Part shown: positions 1-8,425 of the stretch, in pieces
How the letters are laid out: every line of letters starts with the position of its first letter
Position numbering within the stretch: the first letter of the stretch is position 1
Assembly: GCF_900177275.1 (NCBI RefSeq)
Contig: NZ_FXAG01000007.1
Coordinates: forward strand, 62,001 to 126,000
Source: Pseudogulbenkiania subflava DSM 22618
Lineage (GTDB): Bacteria; Pseudomonadota; Gammaproteobacteria; Burkholderiales; Chromobacteriaceae
Direction: 5' to 3'
Length of the DNA stretch: 64,000 bases
The notes under the pieces: model-generated
Told to the model about the DNA's origin: nothing
Database searches by the model: none
The model's input: only the letters and a program-made list of their open reading frames with translations
Program-made: the position numbers and the translations under genes

Positions 1-610
1 CCTGGCCGAGCAGTTTCTCGAGAGTCGCTACTTGGCGGGCATTTCCTAGCGGCAGCTTGTTCTCGGTATCGTAGAACGCAACCCTCATGCCGAGGGATTC
101 GGCAAGAATGCCGACTTGGGTGCCGATGTGGCCATAGCCGACGATGCCCAGCGTCTTGCCACGTACCTCGTAGCTGTTGTCGGCCGATTTCAACCAGCCG
201 CCGCGATGGGCCAGGGTGCTTTTCTCCGGGATGCCGCGCATCAGCATGATCGCCTCGGCGATAACCAGTTCGGCGACGGAACGGGTATTGGAGAACGGCG
301 CGTTGAACACCGGGATGCCGTGGCGGGCGGCGGCCTTGAGGTCGACCTGATTGGTGCCGATGCAGAAGCAGCCGACTGCCATCAGCTTGTTGGCGGCGGC
401 GAAGACCTCGCCGGTCAGCTGGCTGCGCGAGCGGATGCCGATGATGTGGGCATCGGCGATGCGTTCGAGCAGTTCTTCTGGGGGCAGCGCCTTCTTGTGA
501 TAGTCGATCTGGCTGTAACCGTCCTGACGGAAGCTGTCGACCGCGGTCTGGTGAACTCCCTCCAGAAGCAGTATCTTGATCTTGTCCTTGGCGAGCGAAA
601 GGTTTTGCAT
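1..610 (-). CDS. serA: D-3-phosphoglycerate dehydrogenase, N-terminal part (gene runs off the window)
   Basis: Reading the minus strand from the ATG at 610 gives a protein beginning MQNLSLAKDKIKILLLEG that stays open to the window edge, about 203 residues. It has the D-isomer-specific 2-hydroxyacid dehydrogenase pattern: a substrate-domain stretch (IGIRSRSQLT, near residue 60), the FNAPFSNTRSVAEL segment, and the start of the NAD-binding Rossmann fold with GIVGYGHIGTQ. The family oxidises 3-phosphoglycerate to 3-phosphohydroxypyruvate, the first step of serine synthesis, in the cytosol. The 81 bp to the next gene is a divergent promoter space. The C-terminal half, including any ACT domain, is outside the window. 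Confidence 0.93.
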   Translation of the reverse strand, partial: MQNLSLAKDKIKILLLEGVHQTAVDSFRQDGYSQIDYHKKALPPEELLERIADAHIIGIRSRSQLTGEVFAAANKLMAVGCFCIGTNQVDLKAAARHGIPVFNAPFSNTRSVAELVIAEAIMLMRGIPEKSTLAHRGGWLKSADNSYEVRGKTLGIVGYGHIGTQVGILAESLGMRVAFYDTENKLPLGNARQVATLEKLLGQ

Positions 611-691
611 GCCGGGTCCCGTTGTTGACCAAAAAACTCAAGTATTATTCATTATTACTCCGGATTTTCCGTCTTGACCAGAGAGTTGCCG

Positions 692-2080
692 ATGATCGCT
701 CCCCGCCTGCTTGCCGAGCTGCATGCCATGTTCAGTGCCGACCGCGTTGCCACCGATGCCGATTCCCTGACCCGCTACGGGCTGGACTGGACCCGCTACT
801 ACCAGCCAGCGCCGTCTGCCGTGGTGTTCCCGCAAACCGTGGACGAGGTCGTTGCCGTGGTGCAGTGGGCCAACCGCGAGCAGGTGGCGCTGGTGCCGTC
901 CGGTGGCCGTACCGGGCTCTCTGGCGGGGCCGTCGCGCGGCAGGGCGAGGTGGTGGTGTCGTTCGACTGCATGAAGACCATCAGCGACTTCGACCCGGTG
1001 GCGCGCACCGTGCGCTGCCAGGCCGGCGTCATCACTGAGACGCTGCAACAGTTTGCCGCCGAGCAGGGGCTGTACTATCCGGTCGACTTCGCCTCGCGCG
1101 GCTCCAGCCAGATCGGTGGCAACATCGCCACCAACGCCGGTGGTATCAAGGTGGTGCGCTACGGCATGACCCGCGAGTGGGTGGCCGGGCTGACCGTGGT
1201 GACCGGCAAGGGTGAGGTGCTGCGGCTGAACAATGGGCTGGCCAAGAACAATACTGGCTACGACTTGCGCCACCTCTTCGTCGGTTCGGAAGGGACGCTC
1301 GGCTTTATCGTCGATGCCACCCTGAAGCTGGCTCGTCAGCCGGCCGAGCTGGGGGTGATGGTGTTGGCGGTGCCGCAGTTGACCGACATCATGAAGCTGT
1401 TCCACGCCTTCCGCGAACGGATCGATCTTAACGCCTTCGAGTTTTTCTCGGAAAAAGCGATGCGCCACGTCCTGGCGCGTGGTCACGTCAAGCGGCCGTT
1501 CGAGGGCGAAGCCGACTACTACGTGCTGCTGGAGTTCGAGAAACTGGCCGCCGATACCGAGGAGGTGGCCCTGGCCGTGTTTGAGGCGTGCGCCGAACAG
1601 GGTTGGCTGGTGGACGGGGTGCTGTCGCAGTCCGAGCAGCAGGCCAAGGACCTGTGGCGGCTGCGCGAAGACATCAGCGAGTCGATCACCCCCTACAAGC
1701 CTTACAAGAACGACATCGCGGTAACGGTGAGCCGGGTGCCGGCCTTTGTCGAACGGCTCGATGCTATCCTGTCACGCGAATACCCGGATTTCGAGGTGCT
1801 GTGGTATGGCCATATCGGCGACGGCAACCTGCACATCAATATCCTGAAGCCCGATGCGCTGGAACTCGACGACTTTCGCCGTGCCTGCGAGCAGGTCAAC
1901 AAACACGTCTTCTCCCTGGTGGGGGAGTTCTGCGGCAGCATGTCGGCCGAACACGGCGTCGGCCTCTTGAAGCGCGATTATCTGGATGTGACGCGCAGTG
2001 TCGAGGAGATCGCGCTGATGCGTGCCATCAAGGTAGTGTTCGACCCGAACGGGGTGATGAACCCGGGCAAATTGCTGTAA
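692..2080 (+). CDS. FAD-binding oxidoreductase, GlcD/D-2-hydroxyglutarate dehydrogenase family
   Basis: This 462-residue protein has the PCMH/VAO-type FAD domain followed by the FAD-linked oxidase C-terminal domain. Visible landmarks are the FAD loop PSGGRTGLSGGAVA (about residue 70), NIATNAGGIKVVRYG, the GSEGTLGF motif, and near the end the metal/substrate region WYGHIGDGNLHINI and SAEHGVGLLKR. I start at ATG 692, which has a GAGAG ribosome site; a TTG at 674 would add six residues. The family includes D-lactate, glycolate and D-2-hydroxyglutarate dehydrogenases, which pass electrons to ETF or quinones. Divergence from serA favours D-2-hydroxyglutarate, because SerA makes that compound as a by-product and needs it removed. 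The substrate is an inference. Confidence 0.85.
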   Translation: MIAPRLLAELHAMFSADRVATDADSLTRYGLDWTRYYQPAPSAVVFPQTVDEVVAVVQWANREQVALVPSGGRTGLSGGAVARQGEVVVSFDCMKTISDFDPVARTVRCQAGVITETLQQFAAEQGLYYPVDFASRGSSQIGGNIATNAGGIKVVRYGMTREWVAGLTVVTGKGEVLRLNNGLAKNNTGYDLRHLFVGSEGTLGFIVDATLKLARQPAELGVMVLAVPQLTDIMKLFHAFRERIDLNAFEFFSEKAMRHVLARGHVKRPFEGEADYYVLLEFEKLAADTEEVALAVFEACAEQGWLVDGVLSQSEQQAKDLWRLREDISESITPYKPYKNDIAVTVSRVPAFVERLDAILSREYPDFEVLWYGHIGDGNLHINILKPDALELDDFRRACEQVNKHVFSLVGEFCGSMSAEHGVGLLKRDYLDVTRSVEEIALMRAIKVVFDPNGVMNPGKLL

Positions 2081-2384
2081 ACCTTACCGAAGAGGGCGCG
2101 TATGTCACGAGGGATTTCGTTGGTGTAATACGGGTTTGCCTATTTTTTAACCGGCTTGATTTTCCTCTTTTGTAACAAGCTCTTGTTGCTGTTTTCCACA
2201 GACTGTCCACGTCACTATTCAGCAGGGTTGTGAGTTTGTGGGAAAATCTTGCAGGATTTTGACGGTTTTTTGGGCGGTAGCAGCAAGTAGCTAACCCGAA
2301 AAGGGTTTTTCGGGTTATTCATGGCTTATCCACAGGGTTATTCAGCGATGGCTGTGGATAGCTTGGTGGGGCTTTCGCCCGGTC
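2081..2384. other. AT-rich intergenic region with DnaA-box-like sequences and a hairpin
   Basis: No gene is seen in these 304 bases. They are AT-richer than their surroundings and hold TTATCCACA (2326-2334, a perfect DnaA box), TTTTCCACA (2192-2200, one mismatch) and TGTGGATAG (2353-2361, one mismatch on the other strand). A hairpin, AACCCGAAAA/TTTTCGGGTT, lies at 2293-2316. The two flanking genes converge here, so the hairpin may also act as a bidirectional terminator. Confidence 0.5.
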
Positions 2385-3101
2385 TTACACAGGGGCTGCG
2401 TCCCGGCTGGGAATGGTCAGCCCTTTTGCTACGGCCGGGCGCGCGAGGAATTGATCCAACGCGCGCGTGACGTGCGGGAAATCCGCAATCCCCACCAGTT
2501 CACCGGCCTCGTAGTAACCGATCAGGTTGCGTACCCAGGGGAAGATCGCTATGTCGGCAATTGTGTAGGCATCTCCCATGATCCACTTGCGGTCGGCGAG
2601 TCTCTGGTTGAGTACGCCAAGCAAGCGTCTGGACTCGGCAATGTAGCGGTCGCGCGGCCGCTTGTCTTCGTACTCCCTGCCGGCGAACTTGTTGAAGAAC
2701 CCCACCTGTCCAAACATCGGGCCGATGCTGCCCATCTGGAACATCAGCCATTGCAGCGTCTCGTAGCGGCCCGCCGGATCCTGTGGCATGAATTTCCCAG
2801 CCTTGTCGGCAAGATGGACGAGAATCGCACCGGATTCGGACAGCGGTAGCGGCTTTCCTCCCGGACCGGTCGGATCGATGATCGCCGGAATCTTGTTGTT
2901 CGGATTGAGCGACAGGAACTCCGGCGACATCTGGTCGTTGGTTTCGAAGCTTACGAGATGCGGCTCGTAAGCCAGGCCGGTTTCTTCCAGCATGATCGAT
3001 ACCTTGACGCCGTTGGGCGTCGGCAAGGAATAGAGCTGGATACGGTCGGGATGGCGCGCGGGCCATTTCTTCGTGATGGGAAAGGCGGAAAGATCGGTCA
3101 T
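2385..3101 (-). CDS. Glutathione S-transferase family protein, YfcG/Ure2p-like
   Basis: This 238-residue protein has an N-terminal thioredoxin-fold domain (residues about 20-105: YSLPTPNGVKVSIMLEE, LNPNNKIPAIIDP, LSESGAILVHLAD) and an all-alpha GST C-terminal domain (FQMGSIGPMFGQVGFF, then MGDAYTIADIAIFPWVRN). The TPNG at the start of the first helix and the IGPMFGQ segment are typical of the bacterial YfcG/YghU (Nu-class) group, glutathione-dependent disulfide-bond reductases. It is cytosolic and appears to be a single gene. The start at 3101 is supported by an AAGGAAA ribosome site directly upstream. The actual substrate is unknown. Confidence 0.9.
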   Translation of the reverse strand: MTDLSAFPITKKWPARHPDRIQLYSLPTPNGVKVSIMLEETGLAYEPHLVSFETNDQMSPEFLSLNPNNKIPAIIDPTGPGGKPLPLSESGAILVHLADKAGKFMPQDPAGRYETLQWLMFQMGSIGPMFGQVGFFNKFAGREYEDKRPRDRYIAESRRLLGVLNQRLADRKWIMGDAYTIADIAIFPWVRNLIGYYEAGELVGIADFPHVTRALDQFLARPAVAKGLTIPSRDAAPV

Positions 3102-3382
3102 GGTTTCCTTGGCATGTTGTTCGCAATCAACGCGACCAATATAAACACTCGGGCGATTTTTGTCCCGAGAGGGCTTTGCCGGTGGGAAGGATGAATTCTT
3201 TCATGAAAGCGGCGACCTATCGCAAGGGAGCGCTTCGATGGAAGAGCAGCCTTCCGCCTGCAGAGGAGGACGGTCCGAATGGTCGTTTACGGGGATGGGG
3301 CTGAAGATGCAAAGTCTTGCTTGTCGCCAGCAGGAGCATAGGGAAGGATGTCTACTTTGAGTCAGATATCGGGGGAGTTGTC
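3102..3382. other. Intergenic region, no recognised element
   Basis: These 281 bases separate the divergent GST and GFA genes and must hold both promoters. A short open stretch from the ATG at about 3201 gives roughly 30 residues starting MKAATYRKG and then stops. It matches nothing I recognise and I do not call it a gene. Confidence 0.4.
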
Positions 3383-3820
3383 ATGCACAGAATGACCGGT
3401 GGGTGTCATTGCGGAAATATCCACTTCGAAATGGCGCTTCCCCATGCCCCGGAAACCTATAACCCGCGAGCATGCGACTGCGATTTTTGCCATAAGCACG
3501 GCGCAGCGTATGTGGCTGACCCGGATGGTTCGCTGCTCATTCGTCTGCAAGACGAGCACATGGTGACGCGATATCGCCAAGGTGCGGGGATTGCGGATTG
3601 TCTGGTGTGCGCGACATGCGGTGTGCTGGTCGCTATTCATTATCAAGATGATCAAGGCGAGGGGAGGGGGTTCGCTGTTGTAAACAGCCGGGCTGTCGAT
3701 GGAGGTGTGCGCTTTGGCGAGAGCATTCCGGTTTCGCCGAAGGCGCTAACCGCCAGCGAGAAGGTGGAGCGCTGGAAAAGACTCTGGTTTCAACAGGTCG
3801 CCATCTTGGCCTCCGCTTGA
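3383..3820 (+). CDS. GFA (glutathione-dependent formaldehyde-activating enzyme-like)/CENP-V domain protein
   Basis: This 145-residue, one-domain protein has the zinc-binding cysteine pattern of the GFA fold: GGCHCGNIHFE near residue 8, CDCDFCHKHG near residue 32, and a later CATCGVLVA pair. Family members bind two zinc ions; some were reported to help glutathione and formaldehyde combine, but most have no proven reaction. The start at ATG 3383 has a GGGGGAG ribosome site. It lies next to one intact and one broken GST gene, which fits a glutathione-related role without proving it. Confidence 0.85.
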   Translation: MHRMTGGCHCGNIHFEMALPHAPETYNPRACDCDFCHKHGAAYVADPDGSLLIRLQDEHMVTRYRQGAGIADCLVCATCGVLVAIHYQDDQGEGRGFAVVNSRAVDGGVRFGESIPVSPKALTASEKVERWKRLWFQQVAILASA

Positions 3821-3906
3821 CGATGGGAGTTGCTGAGGTGGGGGCTTGGGTTCCATCTCTCGGCATGTCCCGTTCTTTCCAATCAGAATAAGGAATCACA
3901 TCCCAA

Positions 3907-4108
3907 ATGCTGCAGATTTTCGGAAAATCGCCGTCCACCAATGTCCGGAAAGTGCTGTGGACGTGCATGGAATTGGACCTCGATTACGAGTAGGAGCAAT
4001 GGGGCTCGGGGTTTCGTTCGACAGAGGCTCCGGAGTTTCTGGCCATGAACCCGAATGCCATGGTGCCGGTGATTCGCGATGGGGACTTGGTCGTATGGGA
4101 GTCGAATT
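3907..4108 (+). pseudogene. Broken glutathione S-transferase fragment
   Basis: Frame 1 from ATG 3907 reads MLQIFGKSPSTNVRKVLW then TCMELDLDYE, then a TAG at 3991 where an intact GST would continue. The same frame resumes as EQWGSGFRSTEAPEFLAMN and MNPNAMVPVIRDGDLVVWES, a textbook GST N-terminal domain. Homology stops at about 4108, where the sequence turns into an antisense TauE-like fragment. Only the thioredoxin-fold half survives, with one in-frame stop, so the gene is dead. The intact GST at 2385-3101 is a different subfamily. Confidence 0.8.
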
Positions 4109-4509
4109 TGATGATCAGGATGACCAGCAGACATAGAAACGGCCCGCGTATGAAGTGGGTGCCACGCTTCATGGCGACGTAGGTGCCGGTGACGGCGCCG
4201 AGCATGTTGCTGACTGCCATCGGGGCGGCTGTGGCGTAGAGCACTTTCCCTGTCGCGCCGAAGAAGACCATGGCGAAGGCGCTGACGGCTGCCGGGAGTG
4301 CCAGGCTCCACGGGATGGAGACGCGTCCGATGAAGGAGCGGGTGGCAAACGATGTTCCACATGCCGTGGTGACTTTATTGGTGCCGAGTAAGGTGGCGGA
4401 CGGGACCGAGGGCAGGGGGTTGAACAAGGCCGGAATCTGGGTCAGACCGCCACCACCGACAGCGGCGTCGATCAGCCCGGCGCAGAAGGCGAAAAGGCAG
4501 AGTATCGAA
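4108..4509 (-). pseudogene. Internally deleted TauE/SafE-family permease remnant
   Basis: The minus strand reads LFAFCAGLIDAAVGGGGLTQ, then IPALFNPLPSVPSATLLGTN: the conserved GGGG and GTNK signatures of the first half of the TauE/SafE (sulfite exporter-like) family. After RVSIPWSLALPAAVSAFA it jumps straight to FGATGKVLYATAAP and VSNMLGAVTGTYVAMKRG, which belongs near the C terminus. Roughly 100 residues of the middle are missing. There is no start codon in a sensible place at the 5' end, and the 3' end runs into the antisense GST fragment near 4108. It is judged non-functional. Confidence 0.75.
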
Positions 4510-4578
4510 GAGGCCGAGCGGCGTCGCGGGCCGGGAGTAAGGGCCGCCTTGGTTGGGCGGCTTTTGCTTGAGCGGCGG

Positions 4579-5574
4579 TCAGGCGTTGGCGATGCAGGCG
4601 GCGAACTCGGCGCGGATGGCGTCGGCCGGAAGTTGCTGGCCGATCAGCACGATGTCGGAGCGGGGCGTTTCGTCGTTCTGCCATTCCCGGCCGTAGTCGA
4701 AGCCGGTGATACGGTGCACGCCCTGGAACACCAGTCGGCGTGGTTCGCCGGCGATGGCCAGCACTCCCTTGTAGCGCAGCAGCTGCTCGGCATGCTGCTC
4801 GACCAGCCGGTTCATGAAGGCGCTGATGCGCTGCAGGTCGAGCGGCCCGTCGTGGGTCAGATGCAGCGCGGCGATGTCGTCGGCGAACGAGCGTGTGGCG
4901 GCCGGGCGGAAGTTCAGGTTGCGCTCGCCCGTTGCCGGGCGTAGCAGGTTTTCGTCGAGGTGGAAGCCGCGCACGCCGAACGCCAGCGCCGACGCGATGT
5001 GGCCCTGAACCAGCCTGTGCTGCTCGGCCTGGCTGTTGATGGCGGCGAGCCGCGCACCGAGGCGCTCGAGGCTGGCTTCGTCGACCAGGTCGGTCTTGGA
5101 GATCAGCAGGCGGTCGGCGAAGCCGGCCTGTTTGCGCGCCACCAGATGCTCGTCCAGTTGCTGCTCGCCGTGCACGGCGTCGACCACGGCGAGCACGCCG
5201 TCGAGCGCGTAGGCTTCGGCCAACGTGTCGTCGCTGAAGAAGGTCTGGGCGATCGGTGTCGGGTCGGCGAGCCCGGTGGTTTCGATCACCAGCCGGGTGA
5301 AGGCGAGCTCGCCGTCGCGGCGGCGCTGGTGGAGCGAATGCAGGTGGCGCGACAGGTCGCCGCGGATGGTGCAGCACAGGCAGCCGTTGGTCATTTCGAC
5401 TAGTTCATCGCGCTCGCGGATCAGCAGTTCGCTGTCGATGCTGACCGGGCCGAACTCGTTTTCGATCACCACGATGCGCTCGCCGGCTTCGGCCAGCAGG
5501 TGGTTGAGCAGGGTGGTCTTGCCTGCTCCGAGAAAGCCGGTGAGCAGGGTGACGGGGATGGGGCTCTGGGTCAT
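4579..5574 (-). CDS. COG0523/CobW-type GTP-binding protein, YjiA-like metallochaperone
   Basis: This 331-residue protein has the G3E GTPase domain: Walker A GFLGAGKTTLLNHLL (residue about 12), VIENEFGPVSID, the metal-binding CLCC motif in NGCLCCTIRGDL, IETTGLADP, and the NKxD-equivalent SKTDLVD. The C-terminal CobW_C domain follows (MNRLVEQHAEQLLRYKGVL, then HRITGFDYGREW). Family members deliver zinc, cobalt or other metals under limitation. I start at ATG 5574 with an AGGGAA ribosome site; an upstream ATG at 5613 would add a His-rich MRHEHEQVHREH leader, which could be real for a metal chaperone. The uptake-like 11-mer at 5214 lies inside. Confidence 0.88.
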   Translation of the reverse strand: MTQSPIPVTLLTGFLGAGKTTLLNHLLAEAGERIVVIENEFGPVSIDSELLIRERDELVEMTNGCLCCTIRGDLSRHLHSLHQRRRDGELAFTRLVIETTGLADPTPIAQTFFSDDTLAEAYALDGVLAVVDAVHGEQQLDEHLVARKQAGFADRLLISKTDLVDEASLERLGARLAAINSQAEQHRLVQGHIASALAFGVRGFHLDENLLRPATGERNLNFRPAATRSFADDIAALHLTHDGPLDLQRISAFMNRLVEQHAEQLLRYKGVLAIAGEPRRLVFQGVHRITGFDYGREWQNDETPRSDIVLIGQQLPADAIRAEFAACIANA

Positions 5575-5865
5575 GGTGTGTTCCCTATGAACCTGTTCAT
5601 GCTCGTGCCGCATGGCCCCGGCCGTGGCTCGGAGGAGGGGCAGAGCAGTGAGTAGCGTACGATCTGAGAAAGGGCGTATCGCGCTCGGTGGGGTTTAAAA
5701 CCGCTTGCCGTCGATGAGCGGGCCAAGGCAGCTTGAGTGGTGTCGCCGGCGTCGGGTGGGGCGGCAGCGCGAAACCCATCGATCGCTGTCGATGGGTTTC
5801 GGATGCTTTTACCCGCCCTGCGAACGCTCAAGACGCCAAGGCGCAGCCGCCTCATGCAACAGGTT
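5575..5865. other. Intergenic region with a 12-bp-stem hairpin
   Basis: No gene is seen. A perfect inverted repeat, GAAACCCATCGA (5771-5782) and TCGATGGGTTTC (5789-5800), closes a six-base loop. It sits downstream of ybdD on the minus strand but has no following T tract, so whether it terminates that transcript is uncertain. Confidence 0.5.
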
Positions 5866-6069
5866 TCAGCAGCAGCGTCCCACCTTGCCACTCCCCCCGC
5901 CGTAGCGGGCGTCCTGGCGTTCCCGGAAAAACTCCTCGTACGTCATCGGCGTCTGGTCCGGGTGGGTGGTGCGCATGTGCTCCACGTAGGTGTCGTAGTC
6001 GGGCAGACCCACCATCAGGCTGGCGGCCTGCCCGAGATACTTACCCAGTTTGCCAAGCTGGTCGAACAT
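5866..6069 (-). CDS. ybdD: YbdD/YjiX family small protein
   Basis: This 67-residue soluble protein contains the conserved [20 protein letters not shown] and [17 protein letters not shown] block of the YbdD/YjiX (DUF466) family. Such genes sit directly behind carbon-starvation/pyruvate transporters of the CstA/BtsT type, as here: the cstA stop is 12 bp upstream on the same strand. Function is unproven; a role as a transporter accessory or regulator is inferred from the constant gene pairing. The Cys-Cys end is not a general family feature. Confidence 0.85.
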   Translation of the reverse strand: MFDQLGKLGKYLGQAASLMVGLPDYDTYVEHMRTTHPDQTPMTYEEFFRERQDARYGGGSGKVGRCC

Positions 6070-6081
6070 GGTCTGTGTCCG

Positions 6082-8145
6082 TCAGGCGCGGCCGGCTTCG
6101 GCCACCACCGGCGAGGTTTCCTGGGCGGTGGGGTGGGCACTGCGCCAGGCCTGCAGGCAGGCGCGCAGGCCGAAGCCCAGCACGCTCAGCACCACCAGGA
6201 TGAACAGGATGGCGAGCCCGGCGTCCAGACGGTCGTTGAACACGATCTGGTGCATCTGCTCGATGCTCTTGGCCGGGGCCAGTACTTTGCCTTCGACGAT
6301 GGCGTTCTGGTACTTGGCGGCGTGCGCCAGGAAGCCCACTTTCGGGCTGTCGGCAAACACCTTGAGCCAACCGGCGTACAGCGTGCAGGCCAGCAGCCAC
6401 ACGGTCGGCACGATGGTGACCCAGGCGTAGCGCTCGCGCTTGAGCTTGAACAGCACCACGGTGGCCAGGATCAGCGCCACGGCGGCCAGCATCTGGTTGG
6501 AGATGCCGAACAGCGGCCACAGCGTGTTGATGCCGCCCAGCGGATCGACCACGCCCTGGTACAGGAAGAAGCCCCAGGCGGCCACGCACAGGCCGGTGGC
6601 GATCAGGTTGGCCGGCAGCGAGTCGGTCTTCTTGAAGCCCGGTACGAACACGCCCAGCAGGTCCTGCAGCATGAAGCGACCGGCGCGGGTGCCGGCGTCG
6701 ACGGCGGTGAGGATGAACAGCGCCTCGAACAGGATGGCGAAGTGGTACCAGAACGCCTTCATGCCGTTGCCGCCGAACACGCTGGAGAGGATTTCGGCCA
6801 TGCCGACGGCCAGCGTCGGGGCGCCGCCGGCGCGCGAGATGATGGTGTGCTCGCCCAGCGTCTGCGCGGTATGGGTCAGCATCTCCGGGGTGATGACGAA
6901 GCCGAACTGCGACACCGCCAGCGCGGCCGATTCAGCGGTCTTGCCGAGCAGGGCAGCCGGGCTGTTCATGGCGAAGTAGACGCCTGGCTCGATGCAGGCG
7001 GCGGCCACCAGCGCCATGATGGCGACGAACGACTCCATCAGCATGCCACCGTAGCCGATGAACGGCGCGTGGGTCTCGTTTTCCAGCAGCTTCGGCGTGG
7101 TGCCGGAGGAGATCAGGGCATGGAAGCCCGATACCGCGCCGCAGGCGATGGTGATGAACAGGAAGGGGAACACGCTGCCCGACCACACAGGGCCGGAGCC
7201 GTCGATGAAGCGGGTGACCGACGGCATCTTCAGTTCCGGCATCACGATGACGATGCCGATGGCCAGGCCGAGGATGGTGCCGATCTTGAGGAAGGTGGAC
7301 AGGTAGTCGCGCGGGGCCAGCAGCAGCCACACCGGCAGCACCGAGGCGATGGCGCCGTAGCCGATCAGGATCCAGGTCAGTTCCTTGCCGGTGAAGGTGA
7401 ACAGGCTGGAGAGCGCCGGACTGGCCGCCACCTGGCCGCCGCCGACGATGGCCAGCATCAGCAGCACGAAGCCGATCAGCGAGATTTCGCCGATGCGGCC
7501 CGGGCGGATGTAGCGGGTGTACACGCCCATGAACAGCGCGATGGGGATGGTGGCGCCCACGGTGAAGGTGCCCCACGGGCTGTCGGCCAGGGCCTTGACC
7601 ACGATCAGCGCCAGCACGGCGAGGATGATCACCATGATCATGAAGGTGCCGAACAATGCGATCACGCCGGGAATCGGACCCAGCTCGGACTTGATCAGGT
7701 CGCCCAGCGAGCGGCCGTCGCGGCGCGTGGAGATGAACAGCACCATGAAGTCCTGCACCGCGCCGGCGAACACCGCCCCGGCCAGGATCCACAGCATGCC
7801 GGGCAGGTAGCCCAGTTGCGCAGCGAGTACCGGGCCGACCAGCGGGCCGGCGCCGGCGATGGCGGCGAAATGGTGGCCGAACAGCACGTTCTTGTTGGTC
7901 GGCACGTAGTCGAGGCCGTCGTTGAGGCGCACCGCCGGGGTAGCGCGACGCGGGTCGAGTTGCATTACCTTGGTGGCGATGAAGCGGCTGTAGTAGCGGT
8001 AGGCGATCAGGTAGACGGATACCGCGGCAGCGACGATCCAGAGCGCATTGATCGTTTCGCCGCGATGCAGGGCGACGGTGCCGAGCGCGAACGCGCCGAC
8101 AAGCGCCACCAGAAACCACCCGAGGTGGCCGGCAAGGCGTTGCAT
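6082..8145 (-). CDS. cstA: Carbon starvation protein CstA/BtsT-type pyruvate or peptide transporter
   Basis: This 687-residue inner-membrane protein has about 16-18 hydrophobic segments. It carries the CstA signatures GHHFAAIAGAGPLVGPVLAA (near residue 75), SSGTTPKLLENE and DAGTRAGRFMLQD, with the C-terminal CstA domain. Relatives in E. coli take up pyruvate (BtsT, CstA). The start at ATG 8145 has a GGAGAGAG ribosome site; an upstream in-frame ATG at 8184 lacks one. The divergent kinase/regulator pair at 8426-10558 is the likely controller, by analogy with sensor pairs that switch pyruvate transporters. Confidence 0.92.
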   Translation of the reverse strand: MQRLAGHLGWFLVALVGAFALGTVALHRGETINALWIVAAAVSVYLIAYRYYSRFIATKVMQLDPRRATPAVRLNDGLDYVPTNKNVLFGHHFAAIAGAGPLVGPVLAAQLGYLPGMLWILAGAVFAGAVQDFMVLFISTRRDGRSLGDLIKSELGPIPGVIALFGTFMIMVIILAVLALIVVKALADSPWGTFTVGATIPIALFMGVYTRYIRPGRIGEISLIGFVLLMLAIVGGGQVAASPALSSLFTFTGKELTWILIGYGAIASVLPVWLLLAPRDYLSTFLKIGTILGLAIGIVIVMPELKMPSVTRFIDGSGPVWSGSVFPFLFITIACGAVSGFHALISSGTTPKLLENETHAPFIGYGGMLMESFVAIMALVAAACIEPGVYFAMNSPAALLGKTAESAALAVSQFGFVITPEMLTHTAQTLGEHTIISRAGGAPTLAVGMAEILSSVFGGNGMKAFWYHFAILFEALFILTAVDAGTRAGRFMLQDLLGVFVPGFKKTDSLPANLIATGLCVAAWGFFLYQGVVDPLGGINTLWPLFGISNQMLAAVALILATVVLFKLKRERYAWVTIVPTVWLLACTLYAGWLKVFADSPKVGFLAHAAKYQNAIVEGKVLAPAKSIEQMHQIVFNDRLDAGLAILFILVVLSVLGFGLRACLQAWRSAHPTAQETSPVVAEAGRA

Positions 8146-8271
8146 GTTGTCTCTCTCCAGTGTGGCGGCATGGTGTGTGGACATGCCTTCTTGTGTATTT
8201 GCCGACGACGTCGGTGTGGGACGGTCGGCGGACGGCTCTACTATTCGCCATGTCGCGGTAAAGGAAAATTC

Positions 8272-8350
8272 GCACTACTACCGCAGTCGATCTACGTAGT
8301 TCTGCGTAGGGGCGGCTGGGAGCCCTGTTTTGCCGGATGCACGTAGTAGG
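8272..8350. promoter_or_regulatory. Repeated CTACGTAG-like motifs in the cstA/kinase divergent region
   Basis: CTACGTAG (8292-8299) and CTGCGTAG (8302-8309) repeat with a 10 bp period, one DNA turn, and ACGTAGTAG follows at 8341-8349. Their place between cstA and the two-component genes makes them candidate binding sites for the LuxR-type regulator at 9911-10558. This is pattern evidence only. Confidence 0.35.
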
Positions 8351-8425
8351 GCTGGCGTTACAATGCGTCGTTGGCAGCGCGGCATTGCGGCCGTCTGCCT
8401 GTCTTCCACCACCCTGTCCGTCGCC

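Noticed and set aside
2190-2362. A chromosomal replication origin
   Set aside because: Only three box-like sites, no dnaA/dnaN/gidA neighbours, and no clear AT-rich 13-mer unwinding repeats.
5737-8346. An 869-codon open frame on the plus strand
   Set aside because: It is antisense to ybdD-cstA and His/Gln/Gly/Ala-rich, as expected from the GC-rich antisense of a membrane protein; no domain or ribosome site supports it.
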